Assembly (NCBI GenBank): GCA_030247515.1
Contig: JAOTSA010000006.1
Span: 1 to 44,202, forward strand
Direction: 5' to 3'
From: Sulfurimonas sp.
GTDB taxonomy: Bacteria; Campylobacterota; Campylobacteria; Campylobacterales; Sulfurimonadaceae
Length of the DNA: 44,202 nt
This document shows, in pieces, positions 16,164 to 23,741 of the stretch. The notes under the pieces are model-generated. The model did no database searches, was not told where the DNA came from, and worked only from the letters and a program-made list of their open reading frames with translations. Every line of letters begins with the position of its first letter. Positions within the stretch are counted from its first letter, which is position 1. A program made the translations under genes and the position numbers.

Positions 16164-18131
16164 ATGCGTACTTTAAATAGAAATTTTTTAAAAATTATTC
16201 CTTTCCTTTTTTTACTCGTCAGTATGGCGAAGATTTTTTATATATATAGTGAAAAAAAAGAGCATGAGGCAGAATTTGCAAAAAAAGAGGCAGAAGTTTT
16301 AAACAGCTATGCAGTTGAAAACCGAAACTATTATCAGAATCTTTTTTTAGATAAAACACTTGATTTAAATGAAAAGACGCTTCCCGCATTGCCTGCTTTT
16401 AGCTCTCATCCTATCTCTGAAAAATTTTCTCAAAACAACCCGCTTGGCATCATGCTTGCGACTGTTTCAGACAAGCCAAGAAATCCAAAAAACCTTGCAG
16501 ATACTCAAGAACAAAAAGCTATAGAATTTTTCAAAAAAAACCCAAATGAAGGTTCCTACTTTGATAGCCAAAACAGCGAATTTTATCAGTACGCAAGCGC
16601 ACTTAGAGTTGCTCCTGTGTGCCTTAAATGTCATGGCGAAAAAGAAAATGCACCGTTATATATACAAGAAAGATATGAAGCTGCTTATGACTACAAGGTA
16701 GGTGAAGTGCGTGGCATCATAAGCATTCAGATTCCTAAAAAAACACTCAGTGACTATTTTTTACGAGAGTTTTTTGAATCTGCTTTTTATGATTTTCTCC
16801 TCTTTTTGTTCCTGTTTTTAGGCGTGACATACCTACTGCGTTATTCAAAAAAGATTAATGATGTTCTTGAGAGCAAGATTAAGGCAAAAACAGATGAGCT
16901 AAGAGAATCATTTTTTCAAGATAGATTGACGAACCTTCCAAACAGGCTCAAGCTCATAGAAGATGTAGAAAACATCGCCTTAAACGACTCCTCACATTTG
17001 GCACTTGTAAATATTGATGCTTTTAAAGACATCAATGACCTTTATGGTTATGAGATAGGCGATGCTATACTTGTACGAGTCTCCAAGCGCATCAGAGAGT
17101 TTTGTACCGATAAAAATATGGTTTATAAACTTCCAAACGATGAGTTTGCGGTGTTAACAACTGCAGCGATTTCTGAAGATGCGTTTTTATCAGGCATAAA
17201 GAACCTTCTTAACACGATAAGCGAGAAGAAGTTTGAGATTGCTACCCACTCTATCTTTATCTCATTTAGCTGTGGTATCGCTTCAAACAAAGAAGCACTC
17301 CTTATCAAAGCAAATACAGCGTTGCAAATCGCAAAAAGAAACACTAAAAATATCGTTATCTATCAAGATTCTCTGGATGCAAAAGAGCAGATTACCAAAA
17401 ATGCAGATGCGCTTTTAGTTCTTAAAGAGGCGATTGTACATGACCGTATCACCCCTTTCTTTCAACCGATTTACAGTACACGAAACAGACGCATAGAAAA
17501 GTACGAATCTCTTGCTCGTATCATAAAAGAGAATGGGGATATTGTTGTTCCATTTGCATTTTTAGATATCGCCATCAAGTCAAAACTCTATCCTGAGATT
17601 ACCAAAGCGATGATTGTGAAAACTTTTGCATTTTTCAAAGACAAAGAGTATGAGTTTTCCATAAACCTCTCTATCCTAGATATCCAAAACCAAGAGATAC
17701 TTAAGTTTATCTTGACGCAGGTTCAAGCTTTCGATGCACCACAACATGTAGTTTTTGAGATTCTTGAGAGTCATAAGATAGAGAACTATCAAGAGATGAA
17801 AGGCTTTATCAAAGAGGTAAAAAGATACGGATGTAAAATCGCCATTGATGATTTTGGAAGCGGTTATTCAAACTTCTCACACATCTTTGAACTCAATGTT
17901 GACTACCTCAAAATCGATGGCTCACTCGTTAAGTTTATCACGACAGATGAGAGTTCAAGAGTTATCGTTAAAACTATCGTCAACTTTGCATCAAATCTTG
18001 GGCTTAAAACGATTGCGGAGTTTGTAGAAGATAGAGATTCGCTTGAACTTCTTGAGAAGATGGGTGTTGACTTTATCCAAGGGTACTACATAGGAAAACC
18101 AAGCAGTGACCTTTGTGAGGATTTTAGATAA
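16164..18131 (+). CDS. Periplasmic haem-c (DUF3365-like) sensor with degenerate GGDEF and EAL domains
   Basis: 655 residues from the ATG at 16164; a TTG at 16119 would add 15. TM1 (~residues 8-29) and TM2 (~207-225) bracket a periplasmic Tll0287/DUF3365-like domain containing one haem c motif, CLKCH, near residue 153. Next is a GGDEF domain whose signature is PNDEF, so cyclase activity is doubtful. The EAL domain reads ESLARI at the signature and keeps the other catalytic residues: INLS, FEILES, IDDFGSGYSN, LKIDGS, IAEFVED and QGYYIGKP. The product is likely a redox- or gas-responsive c-di-GMP phosphodiesterase. Its end overlaps convergent alr by 8 bases. Confidence 0.87.
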   Translation: MRTLNRNFLKIIPFLFLLVSMAKIFYIYSEKKEHEAEFAKKEAEVLNSYAVENRNYYQNLFLDKTLDLNEKTLPALPAFSSHPISEKFSQNNPLGIMLATVSDKPRNPKNLADTQEQKAIEFFKKNPNEGSYFDSQNSEFYQYASALRVAPVCLKCHGEKENAPLYIQERYEAAYDYKVGEVRGIISIQIPKKTLSDYFLREFFESAFYDFLLFLFLFLGVTYLLRYSKKINDVLESKIKAKTDELRESFFQDRLTNLPNRLKLIEDVENIALNDSSHLALVNIDAFKDINDLYGYEIGDAILVRVSKRIREFCTDKNMVYKLPNDEFAVLTTAAISEDAFLSGIKNLLNTISEKKFEIATHSIFISFSCGIASNKEALLIKANTALQIAKRNTKNIVIYQDSLDAKEQITKNADALLVLKEAIVHDRITPFFQPIYSTRNRRIEKYESLARIIKENGDIVVPFAFLDIAIKSKLYPEITKAMIVKTFAFFKDKEYEFSINLSILDIQNQEILKFILTQVQAFDAPQHVVFEILESHKIENYQEMKGFIKEVKRYGCKIAIDDFGSGYSNFSHIFELNVDYLKIDGSLVKFITTDESSRVIVKTIVNFASNLGLKTIAEFVEDRDSLELLEKMGVDFIQGYYIGKPSSDLCEDFR

Positions 18132-19143
18132 CTACTCTTTTGAGATGCGCTTTTAGTGATGTCAAAACCTCATAACTGATAGTTTTTGCATAAGATGCCA
18201 TAACTCTTGCATCATCAAAAATAAGTAGCTCTTCTTGCGTGCTTATAAACGAACTGTTATCCATGGAGATTCGTCCTACTAATGGCGCATCTTGTGGGGT
18301 TTTGTAACCATTTTGTGCGCAAATACGCAAAAAGCCGTCTCCATACCCAAAATCATAGTTGCTCACAACGCTCTCTTGCATAAGCACACCCTCGCCGCCA
18401 TATCCTACTCTACTACCCTCATGAAGTGTTCTTTGGGAGAGTTTTTTTGCATAAAGTGATAGAATGGGCTTAAACTCTCTTGTGCTAAGTGCATCGGGGA
18501 GTTCCAAACAGCCATACGCCGCAATTCCTACCCTTGCCATATCCTCATCGAAGTTGCTCTCTCTTAAAAGTGCGGCGGAGTTTGAAGAGTGAAAGCGAAG
18601 TGTTTTAAAACCAAATTCAAGACTTAATTTTTGCGCTTTTTCTTTTATCTTCCCAAAGTTCTTTTTTTGCCAAAACCACTCGCTTGTAAGCTCATCCGCA
18701 CTTCCGTGGTGCGTAAAAATCCCCTCCAAAACAAGTTCTGCATTTTTTATGCGCAAAAATGCCTCTTCCAGTTCACACTCATAGATACCGTTGCGGTGCA
18801 TTCCAGTATCCATTTTAAGCTCTACTTTTGTGCCTTTTGGAAACTTCTCAATACTTGTCAAATCATTTATCGTATATCTTATCTTATCGCTTTTTGTAGT
18901 AGGTATATCAGCCAAAGCCAAAATATACTCAAAATAGTTCTCTACTCTTTGCGCTTCGTCTGAGGTACGCACAACCGCCTTTTTTATGCCGTACTCGTGT
19001 GCCATTGATGCCATCTCCAAAAGCCCATGTCCGTACGCATTGTCTTTGAGAACAAGAGCGATTTTATCTACACTTTTGGTACGATTTGCAATAATGTCGA
19101 GGTTATTAAAAAAATTGTTTTTATTTAAAATTATATAAGCCAT
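18124..19143 (-). CDS. alr: Alanine racemase
   Basis: 339 residues. The PLP lysine is in LVLKDNAYGHG near residue 33, the substrate region in KMDTGMHRNGI near 114, the catalytic Tyr in RVGYGGEG and the C-terminal domain in GRISMDNSSF. It interconverts L- and D-alanine for peptidoglycan. It is slightly shorter than typical Alr (~360). A TATAAT ends 6 nt before the ATG, predicting a leaderless transcript. It is divergent from the agmatine-deiminase-like gene with only 16 bp between. Confidence 0.94.
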   Translation of the reverse strand: MAYIILNKNNFFNNLDIIANRTKSVDKIALVLKDNAYGHGLLEMASMAHEYGIKKAVVRTSDEAQRVENYFEYILALADIPTTKSDKIRYTINDLTSIEKFPKGTKVELKMDTGMHRNGIYECELEEAFLRIKNAELVLEGIFTHHGSADELTSEWFWQKKNFGKIKEKAQKLSLEFGFKTLRFHSSNSAALLRESNFDEDMARVGIAAYGCLELPDALSTREFKPILSLYAKKLSQRTLHEGSRVGYGGEGVLMQESVVSNYDFGYGDGFLRICAQNGYKTPQDAPLVGRISMDNSSFISTQEELLIFDDARVMASYAKTISYEVLTSLKAHLKRVVI

Positions 19144-19149
19144 AAGGGA

Positions 19150-19155
19150 ATTATA
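19150..19155 (-). promoter_or_regulatory. -10 box of alr
   Basis: On the minus strand TATAAT is followed by TCCCTT and then the ATG. The 6-nt gap predicts initiation at the start codon. Confidence 0.6.
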
Positions 19156-19159
19156 CCAA

Positions 19160-20155
19160 ATGAAAAGATTTATCGCAGAGTTTGAGGAGCAGAGTTTTAC
19201 GCAAATTATTTTTCCGCATGCAAAGAGTGATTGGGTTGACTATCTGGAGGAAGCGCAAGAAACATTTGCAAATATCATCAACGCCATCATCCGCTACCAA
19301 AAATGCCTTGTCGTGTGTGATGATGTCAAGAGTGTCAAAAGTCGCTTTGCACTGCATGAAAACCTCTTTTTTGTGGAGTATGAGACAAACGACACATGGG
19401 CAAGAGACTGTTCTGTTTTATGTGTGGAAGATGGAAGCGACATAAAGTTGCTTGATTTTACATTTACTGGCTGGGGCGGGAAGTTTGAAGCTTCAAAAGA
19501 CAACGCCATGAGTCAAGCAATCGCACACCGCTACAGCAAAAAACTCACCACTATCGACCTCATTTTAGAGGGCGGCGGCGTGGAGAGTAACGGAGTGGAG
19601 ACCATCTTGACCACTTCAGAGTGCATGCTCAATAAAAACAGAAATGCGCACCTTGAAAAAGAGGAGATGACAAAGATACTCCAAGAAGAGTTTGGAATGA
19701 GCCACATCCTCTACCTAAACCACGGCTATTTGGCGGGAGATGACACCGACTCACACATCGACACGCTTGCCAGATTTGTCGATGAGAAAAGCATCATGTA
19801 TGTCAAATGCGACGATGAGAATGATGAACATTACAAAGAGTTAAAACTTATGGAGGAGGAGTTGCAGACTTTTGCAAAAGAGTATGATTTTAGGCTTATA
19901 GCACTTCCGATGAGTGATGCATGCTACTTTGAAGAGGAGAGACTGCCTGCAACTTATGCAAACTTTTTGTTTGTAAACGGTGCGATTTTAGTTCCGACTT
20001 ATGGCGTGAAACAAGATGAAGAGGCGTTAGAAATCTTTAGAAAAACTTTCCCAGACAAAGAGATAGTTGGTATCAACTGCTTTGCACTTATCAAACAACA
20101 CGGCTCACTTCACTGCGTTACTATGAACTTTGCTAGAGGAGTAGAGCTTATTTAG
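19160..20155 (+). CDS. Agmatine deiminase family protein (peptidyl-arginine deiminase-like)
   Basis: 331 residues of the guanidino-group-modifying superfamily. Conserved sites: NDTWARD near 76, TGWGGK, EGGGVESNG near 134 (acid and substrate), HIDTLARF near 199 and the nucleophilic Cys in GSLHCVTMN near 320. The expected reaction is hydrolysis of agmatine to N-carbamoylputrescine and ammonia, feeding polyamine synthesis; related members act on peptidyl-arginine, so the substrate is not certain. GGGA ~10 nt upstream may serve as ribosome binding site. Its end overlaps a small convergent ORF. Confidence 0.88.
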   Translation: MKRFIAEFEEQSFTQIIFPHAKSDWVDYLEEAQETFANIINAIIRYQKCLVVCDDVKSVKSRFALHENLFFVEYETNDTWARDCSVLCVEDGSDIKLLDFTFTGWGGKFEASKDNAMSQAIAHRYSKKLTTIDLILEGGGVESNGVETILTTSECMLNKNRNAHLEKEEMTKILQEEFGMSHILYLNHGYLAGDDTDSHIDTLARFVDEKSIMYVKCDDENDEHYKELKLMEEELQTFAKEYDFRLIALPMSDACYFEEERLPATYANFLFVNGAILVPTYGVKQDEEALEIFRKTFPDKEIVGINCFALIKQHGSLHCVTMNFARGVELI

Positions 20156-20276
20156 CCTCTACCTCTTTTTTCTCCTCTTGATTTAAAATCTCAAAACCGT
20201 TGTACATCAAATAAGCCGAGAGGCTTAAACCTAAAATTATTAAAATGATTCGTTTTATCTTTTCTATTTTGCTCAT
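20148..20276 (-). CDS. Small single-helix membrane protein, hypothetical
   Basis: A 42-codon ORF starting ATG at 20276. The sequence begins MSKIEKIKRIILIILGLSLS, so residues ~8-28 form one hydrophobic helix after a basic N-terminus, and the tail is charged (NQEEKKEVEAK). This composition is what a real small membrane protein shows. There is no clear Shine-Dalgarno, and the end overlaps the deiminase gene by 8 bases on the other strand. I do not recognise a family; it may be conserved in relatives. Confidence 0.55.
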   Translation of the reverse strand: MSKIEKIKRIILIILGLSLSAYLMYNGFEILNQEEKKEVEAK

Positions 20277-20333
20277 GGCGGAATTTTAACATGAAATTTA
20301 CAAAAATTTAACACATTTGTAACACTATATTTA

Positions 20334-20369
20334 TATAATTAACTAATTTTAAAAATTAAGGTTAATTAT
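20334..20369 (+). promoter_or_regulatory. -10 box and inverted repeat before the TonB-dependent receptor gene
   Basis: TATAAT at 20334-20339 overlaps one arm of a perfect 9-bp inverted repeat: ATAATTAAC (20335-20343) and GTTAATTAT (20361-20369). The second arm ends one base before the ATG and adjoins the TAAGG ribosome binding site. The layout suits a metal-responsive repressor site or a translation-blocking hairpin; the regulator cannot be identified. Confidence 0.4.
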
Positions 20370-22376
20370 ATGATAAGTAGAAGAATCATTCCTTTATCGC
20401 TTGTAACGGTAGCTATTTTAGGAGCAAACGAAGCAACGCTTCCAAACGTCAATGTTGAATCAACTATGATTACAGAGGTAAGCCAAAACGCACAGTTATC
20501 GGCAGATTTGGCACAGGCACTCAGCTCTAGCGTGCCAAGTATAGACATGAACCGCCGCAGCGGTATCGCAAACGACATCTATATCCGTGGACAAAAAAGA
20601 GACAATATCTCTGTCAATGTTGACGGTACAAAAGTTTGCGGTGCATGTGTAAACAGAATGGACCCACCTACATCACATATCGTCACAAACCAAATTGACA
20701 CTGTTGAAGTTATTGAAGGACCTTATGATGTTGAAAACTTTGGAACACTAAGCGGGGGACTTAAAATTACCACAAAAAAACCATCGCTAAAACCTCAGGG
20801 AGAGGTAAATTTTGGAGTTGGAAGCTGGGGATATAAAAAGATAGGAGCAAGTGCTAGTGGCGGTACAGAGCGTATTCGTGCGCTTATCAGTGCATCTTAT
20901 GAGACTAGTGATCAGTATGAAGATGGGGATGACAACACCTTGGCGCAACAGGTTGACAAAGCCATAGCAAACGGTAGCGCTCCTGCAACAGCGGCGTATC
21001 AAGCAAAGTATCACGATGTTGAAGCCTACTCCAAAAAAAGCGTTATGACAAAACTTTTTGTTAAAACTCTTGAAAATCAAGAGATACGTTTGAGCTACAC
21101 AGGCAACAGAAGCGATGATGTTCTCTATGCAAACTCAAAGATGGATGCGGCGTATGATGACTCAAATATCTATAGCATTGAATACAACATCGACGATGTG
21201 ACAAAAGAGTACAAAAATATCAACATTCAGTACTACTACTCCGACGTTGACCATCCGATGGATACAAGATACAGAATGTCTGGTGCCGCAAGCTACAGTA
21301 CAAACCATCTCAAAACTTCTATGCAGGGTATAAAACTCAAAAACAATTTTGAACTTGAGAGCTACAAATTTTTACTCGGACTTGACGGAAGCAGAAGAAC
21401 GTGGGAGGGCGAAAAATACGCAATAAATGCAACAACTGGAGTATTGACTCCGATGGGTGTCAGCCTAACGCACACTCAAACAGACAACGAGGCAGTTTTT
21501 GCAAAAGCGGAGAAGAGTTTTGGCAATTTGAAAATCGAAACAGGTGCTAGATTTGACGCAACAGAGATAGCACCAGACGATGCAACAAAAATCGAAAATG
21601 AATATACTGCATTAAGCGCAAATATCTTAGCAACTTACTCTTTAGATGCTAAAAACAGCCTATTTTTAGGCTTTGGCTCATCTGCACGTGTTCCAGATGC
21701 AAGAGAACTCTATCCGATTGTTGACAACATTACAGGAAACCAAAACCTAAAACAGACAAAAAACAGAGAGTTTGACCTTGGCTATGAAACAAAACAGAAC
21801 AGCTTTACTTTCAAAGCAAAAACTTTCTACTCAATGCTTGAAGATTATATCTATCTCAAAAAAACATCTGTTGCGCCTGCACCAGCGGCATATACTTTTG
21901 AAAACATTGACGCAACAGTTTATGGTGTAGAGCTAAGCGGTTCTTACTTTGTAACTGATGCTATGACGGTTGACGCAAGTGCTTCTTACAAAAAAGGCGA
22001 AAAAGCATCTACTTCTACACAAAGTGACAGAGATTTGGCGGATATGGCTCCACTAAGAGGAAAAGTTGCTCTTAACTATGAGTATATGAACGACTCTACA
22101 GCAACTTTTGAGATGCAAGCATCCGATAGATGGGATGATATAGACAGCAACAGTGGTGAACAAGAGTTGAGTGGATGGAGTGTTTTTAACACAAAAGTAA
22201 AACATGCGCTTAGCAAAAGCACAGACTTGACAGTCGGTATCAACAATCTTTTCGATACCACTTACATACAAAGCAACTCTTATGTTGACTTGATTTTACT
22301 AAACTCAAGCGGCAACACAATGCTTCTTAATGAACCAGGAAGATACTTCTACACAAACCTAAATATCAGGTTCTAA
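20370..22376 (+). CDS. TonB-dependent copper receptor, OprC/NosA-like
   Basis: 668 residues. After a signal peptide (~19 residues) comes a plug domain with IYIRGQKRDNISVNVDGTKV and VEVIEGPYDVENFG, then a beta barrel ending in aromatic-F (YTNLNIRF). The copper-site pattern known for OprC, CxxxM plus HxM, is present as C93-VNR-M97 within CGACVNRMDPPTSH and H295-P-M297 within VDHPMDTRYRM. This points to copper uptake across the outer membrane. No TonB box is obvious. A TATAAT and an inverted repeat lie upstream and a hairpin terminator directly downstream. Confidence 0.87.
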   Translation: MISRRIIPLSLVTVAILGANEATLPNVNVESTMITEVSQNAQLSADLAQALSSSVPSIDMNRRSGIANDIYIRGQKRDNISVNVDGTKVCGACVNRMDPPTSHIVTNQIDTVEVIEGPYDVENFGTLSGGLKITTKKPSLKPQGEVNFGVGSWGYKKIGASASGGTERIRALISASYETSDQYEDGDDNTLAQQVDKAIANGSAPATAAYQAKYHDVEAYSKKSVMTKLFVKTLENQEIRLSYTGNRSDDVLYANSKMDAAYDDSNIYSIEYNIDDVTKEYKNINIQYYYSDVDHPMDTRYRMSGAASYSTNHLKTSMQGIKLKNNFELESYKFLLGLDGSRRTWEGEKYAINATTGVLTPMGVSLTHTQTDNEAVFAKAEKSFGNLKIETGARFDATEIAPDDATKIENEYTALSANILATYSLDAKNSLFLGFGSSARVPDARELYPIVDNITGNQNLKQTKNREFDLGYETKQNSFTFKAKTFYSMLEDYIYLKKTSVAPAPAAYTFENIDATVYGVELSGSYFVTDAMTVDASASYKKGEKASTSTQSDRDLADMAPLRGKVALNYEYMNDSTATFEMQASDRWDDIDSNSGEQELSGWSVFNTKVKHALSKSTDLTVGINNLFDTTYIQSNSYVDLILLNSSGNTMLLNEPGRYFYTNLNIRF

Positions 22377-22387
22377 GCACGCCACAG

Positions 22388-22414
22388 CCTGACTTTTGTC
22401 AGGTTGACTTTTTA
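22388..22414 (+). terminator. Hairpin terminator after the TonB-dependent receptor gene
   Basis: CCTGAC-TTTT-GTCAGG (22388-22403) is followed by TTGACTTTTTAA. The same TTGACT serves as the -35 of the next promoter. Confidence 0.6.
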
Positions 22415-22432
22415 ATCTAAAAAGATTATAAT
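22404..22432 (+). promoter_or_regulatory. Consensus sigma-70 promoter for the small RNA
   Basis: TTGACT (22404-22409), a 17-bp spacer, then TATAAT (22427-22432). This is near-perfect and unusual here, as Campylobacterota promoters seldom have a recognisable -35. The predicted start is near 22438-22440, exactly at the first antisense block. Confidence 0.75.
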
Positions 22433-22438
22433 TTTTCT

Positions 22439-22519
22439 TGCAATCAAGGTTTTTTATTAAGACGATGGAGCGGTAAAAATAGGGTTAGAGGAAGTCATGA
22501 GCCTCTGACCTTTTTTTTT
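22439..22519 (+). ncRNA. Candidate antisense small RNA (antitoxin-like)
   Basis: An ~80-nt RNA is bounded by the promoter above and a strong intrinsic terminator. Its 5' third is complementary to the start region of the 19-codon ORF just downstream on the same strand. 22438-22448 pairs with 22562-22572 (11 bp, inside the ORF), 22454-22463 with 22530-22539 (10 bp, beside the Shine-Dalgarno) and 22466-22470 with 22523-22527 (5 bp). The unpaired gap holds the Shine-Dalgarno and AUG. It contains no ORF of its own. I do not recognise a known RNA family. Confidence 0.6.
22483..22519 (+). terminator. Intrinsic terminator of the small RNA
   Basis: The 9-bp stem GGTTAGAGG/CCTCTGACC (one G-U) with a 10-nt loop is followed by nine T (22511-22519). 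Confidence 0.8.
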
Positions 22520-22550
22520 GCCCTCCAAAGTCTTAATAAGGGGGTTCTTT

Positions 22551-22610
22551 ATGGATAAGCTCTTGATTGCAATCTTGCTTATGTGCATCTTTGCACCGTT
22601 ACTTAGGTAA
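22551..22610 (+). CDS. 19-residue hydrophobic peptide (candidate type I toxin)
   Basis: The ORF MDKLLIAILLMCIFAPLLR is nearly all hydrophobic with charged ends, like membrane-acting type I toxins such as Ibs, although sequence similarity to any of them is not claimed. A strong AAGGGGG lies 6 nt before the ATG. Codons 4-8 and the sequence just upstream of the Shine-Dalgarno are complementary to the 5' end of the upstream RNA. No good separate promoter is visible, so expression might rely on read-through or a weak start. A leader peptide is the main alternative. Confidence 0.5.
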   Translation: MDKLLIAILLMCIFAPLLR

Positions 22611-22613
22611 CGC

Positions 22614-22633
22614 CAAGGGGTCTTTACCCCTTG
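22614..22633 (+). repeat. Hairpin after the 19-codon ORF
   Basis: CAAGGGG-TCTTTA-CCCCTTG starts 4 nt after the ORF stop. It is followed by CCCCC, which could pair with the ORF's GGGGG Shine-Dalgarno, and by a run of seven T at 22648-22654. It may be the 3' end of the toxin-like mRNA or a 5'-3' closing structure. Confidence 0.5.
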
Positions 22634-22667
22634 CCCCCATAAAAGCATTTTTTTATACCAAAAAAGA

Positions 22668-22673
22668 TAGAAT
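22668..22673 (+). promoter_or_regulatory. -10 box of ispG
   Basis: TAGAAT followed by CTCTCT and the ATG. The 6-nt gap predicts a leaderless mRNA, and no Shine-Dalgarno is present. Confidence 0.5.
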
Positions 22674-22679
22674 CTCTCT

Positions 22680-23741
22680 ATGATAAAAAGATACCCAACC
22701 AAAAAAATATTTGTCGGCAGTGTTGCAGTTGGCGGTGATGCGCCTATCAGTGTGCAGTCTATGACATTTTCAAAAACTGCTGATGTGGCAAGTACAGTTG
22801 AGCAGATAAAACGCCTCCATTTTGCAGGGTGTGACATCGTGCGTGTTGCGGTTCCTGAGATGGAAGATGCGCTTGCACTAAAATCCATCAAAGAGCAGAT
22901 TTCACTCCCTCTTGTAGCAGATATCCACTTTAACCACCGTTTGGCACTTGTAGCAGCGGAAGTAGTTGACTGCATACGCATAAATCCTGGCAATATCGGT
23001 TCAAAAGAGCGTGTCAAAGAGGTAGTCAAAGCGTGTCAAGCACGCAACATCCCCATCCGCATTGGGATTAATGCTGGAAGTTTGGAAAAAGAGTTTTTAA
23101 ACAAATATGGACAGACTTCAGAGGGGATGGTAGCTTCTGCCGAGTACAACATCAAGTTTTTGGAGGATTTAGGGTTTGATGACATCAAAATCTCCCTCAA
23201 AGCAAGTGATGTTCAAAGAACGGTTGATGCCTACCGTATGTTGCGTCCAAAAAACAACTATCCTTTTCATCTGGGCGTTACAGAAGCAGGAACACGCTTT
23301 CATGCAACTGTTAAAAGTGCTATCGGTCTTGGCGCACTCCTGCTTGATGGTATCGGCGACACCATGCGCGTAAGCATCACTGGAGAGCTTGAAGAGGAGA
23401 TAAAAGTTGCCCGTGCCATCCTCAAAGACAGCGGTGCGGCAAAAGATGGGCTTAACATCATCTCCTGCCCTACTTGCGGACGCATTGAGGCAGATTTGGT
23501 CACTGCCGTAGGCGAGATAGAGGAGAGAACAGCACACATCAAAGCGCCGCTCAATGTCTCGGTAATGGGGTGTGTCGTAAACGCCATCGGTGAAGCGGCA
23601 CATGCGGACGTGGCTATTGCCTATGGCAAAGGAAAAGGGCTTGTAATGGTCAAAGGCGAAGTAGTCGCAAATCTTGATGAGGACAAACTTGTTGACAGAT
23701 TTGTAGAAGAAGTCGAAAAAATGGCAAGAGAGCTGAACTAA
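22680..23741 (+). CDS. ispG: 4-hydroxy-3-methylbut-2-enyl diphosphate synthase
   Basis: 353 residues. [13 protein letters not shown] near the start, [22 protein letters not shown] and the 4Fe-4S cysteines in [10 protein letters not shown] and [11 protein letters not shown] are diagnostic of IspG (GcpE). It makes HMBPP from MEcPP in the MEP isoprenoid pathway. Its stop overlaps the dnaB ATG (TAATG). The TAGAAT 6 nt before the ATG suggests a leaderless transcript. Confidence 0.95.
   Translation: MIKRYPTKKIFVGSVAVGGDAPISVQSMTFSKTADVASTVEQIKRLHFAGCDIVRVAVPEMEDALALKSIKEQISLPLVADIHFNHRLALVAAEVVDCIRINPGNIGSKERVKEVVKACQARNIPIRIGINAGSLEKEFLNKYGQTSEGMVASAEYNIKFLEDLGFDDIKISLKASDVQRTVDAYRMLRPKNNYPFHLGVTEAGTRFHATVKSAIGLGALLLDGIGDTMRVSITGELEEEIKVARAILKDSGAAKDGLNIISCPTCGRIEADLVTAVGEIEERTAHIKAPLNVSVMGCVVNAIGEAAHADVAIAYGKGKGLVMVKGEVVANLDEDKLVDRFVEEVEKMARELN

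Noticed and set aside
22439-22519. A riboswitch (fluoride, c-di-GMP, preQ1, guanidine) before ispG
   Set aside because: I compared the remembered consensus motifs and none fits. The terminator closes this RNA more than 150 nt before ispG, and another promoter lies between.
22457-23029. A 190-codon minus-strand reading frame across the small RNA region and the ispG start
   Set aside because: It is antisense to ispG, and its translation is low-complexity Ser/Thr/Ala text without motifs, so it is a shadow of the real gene.
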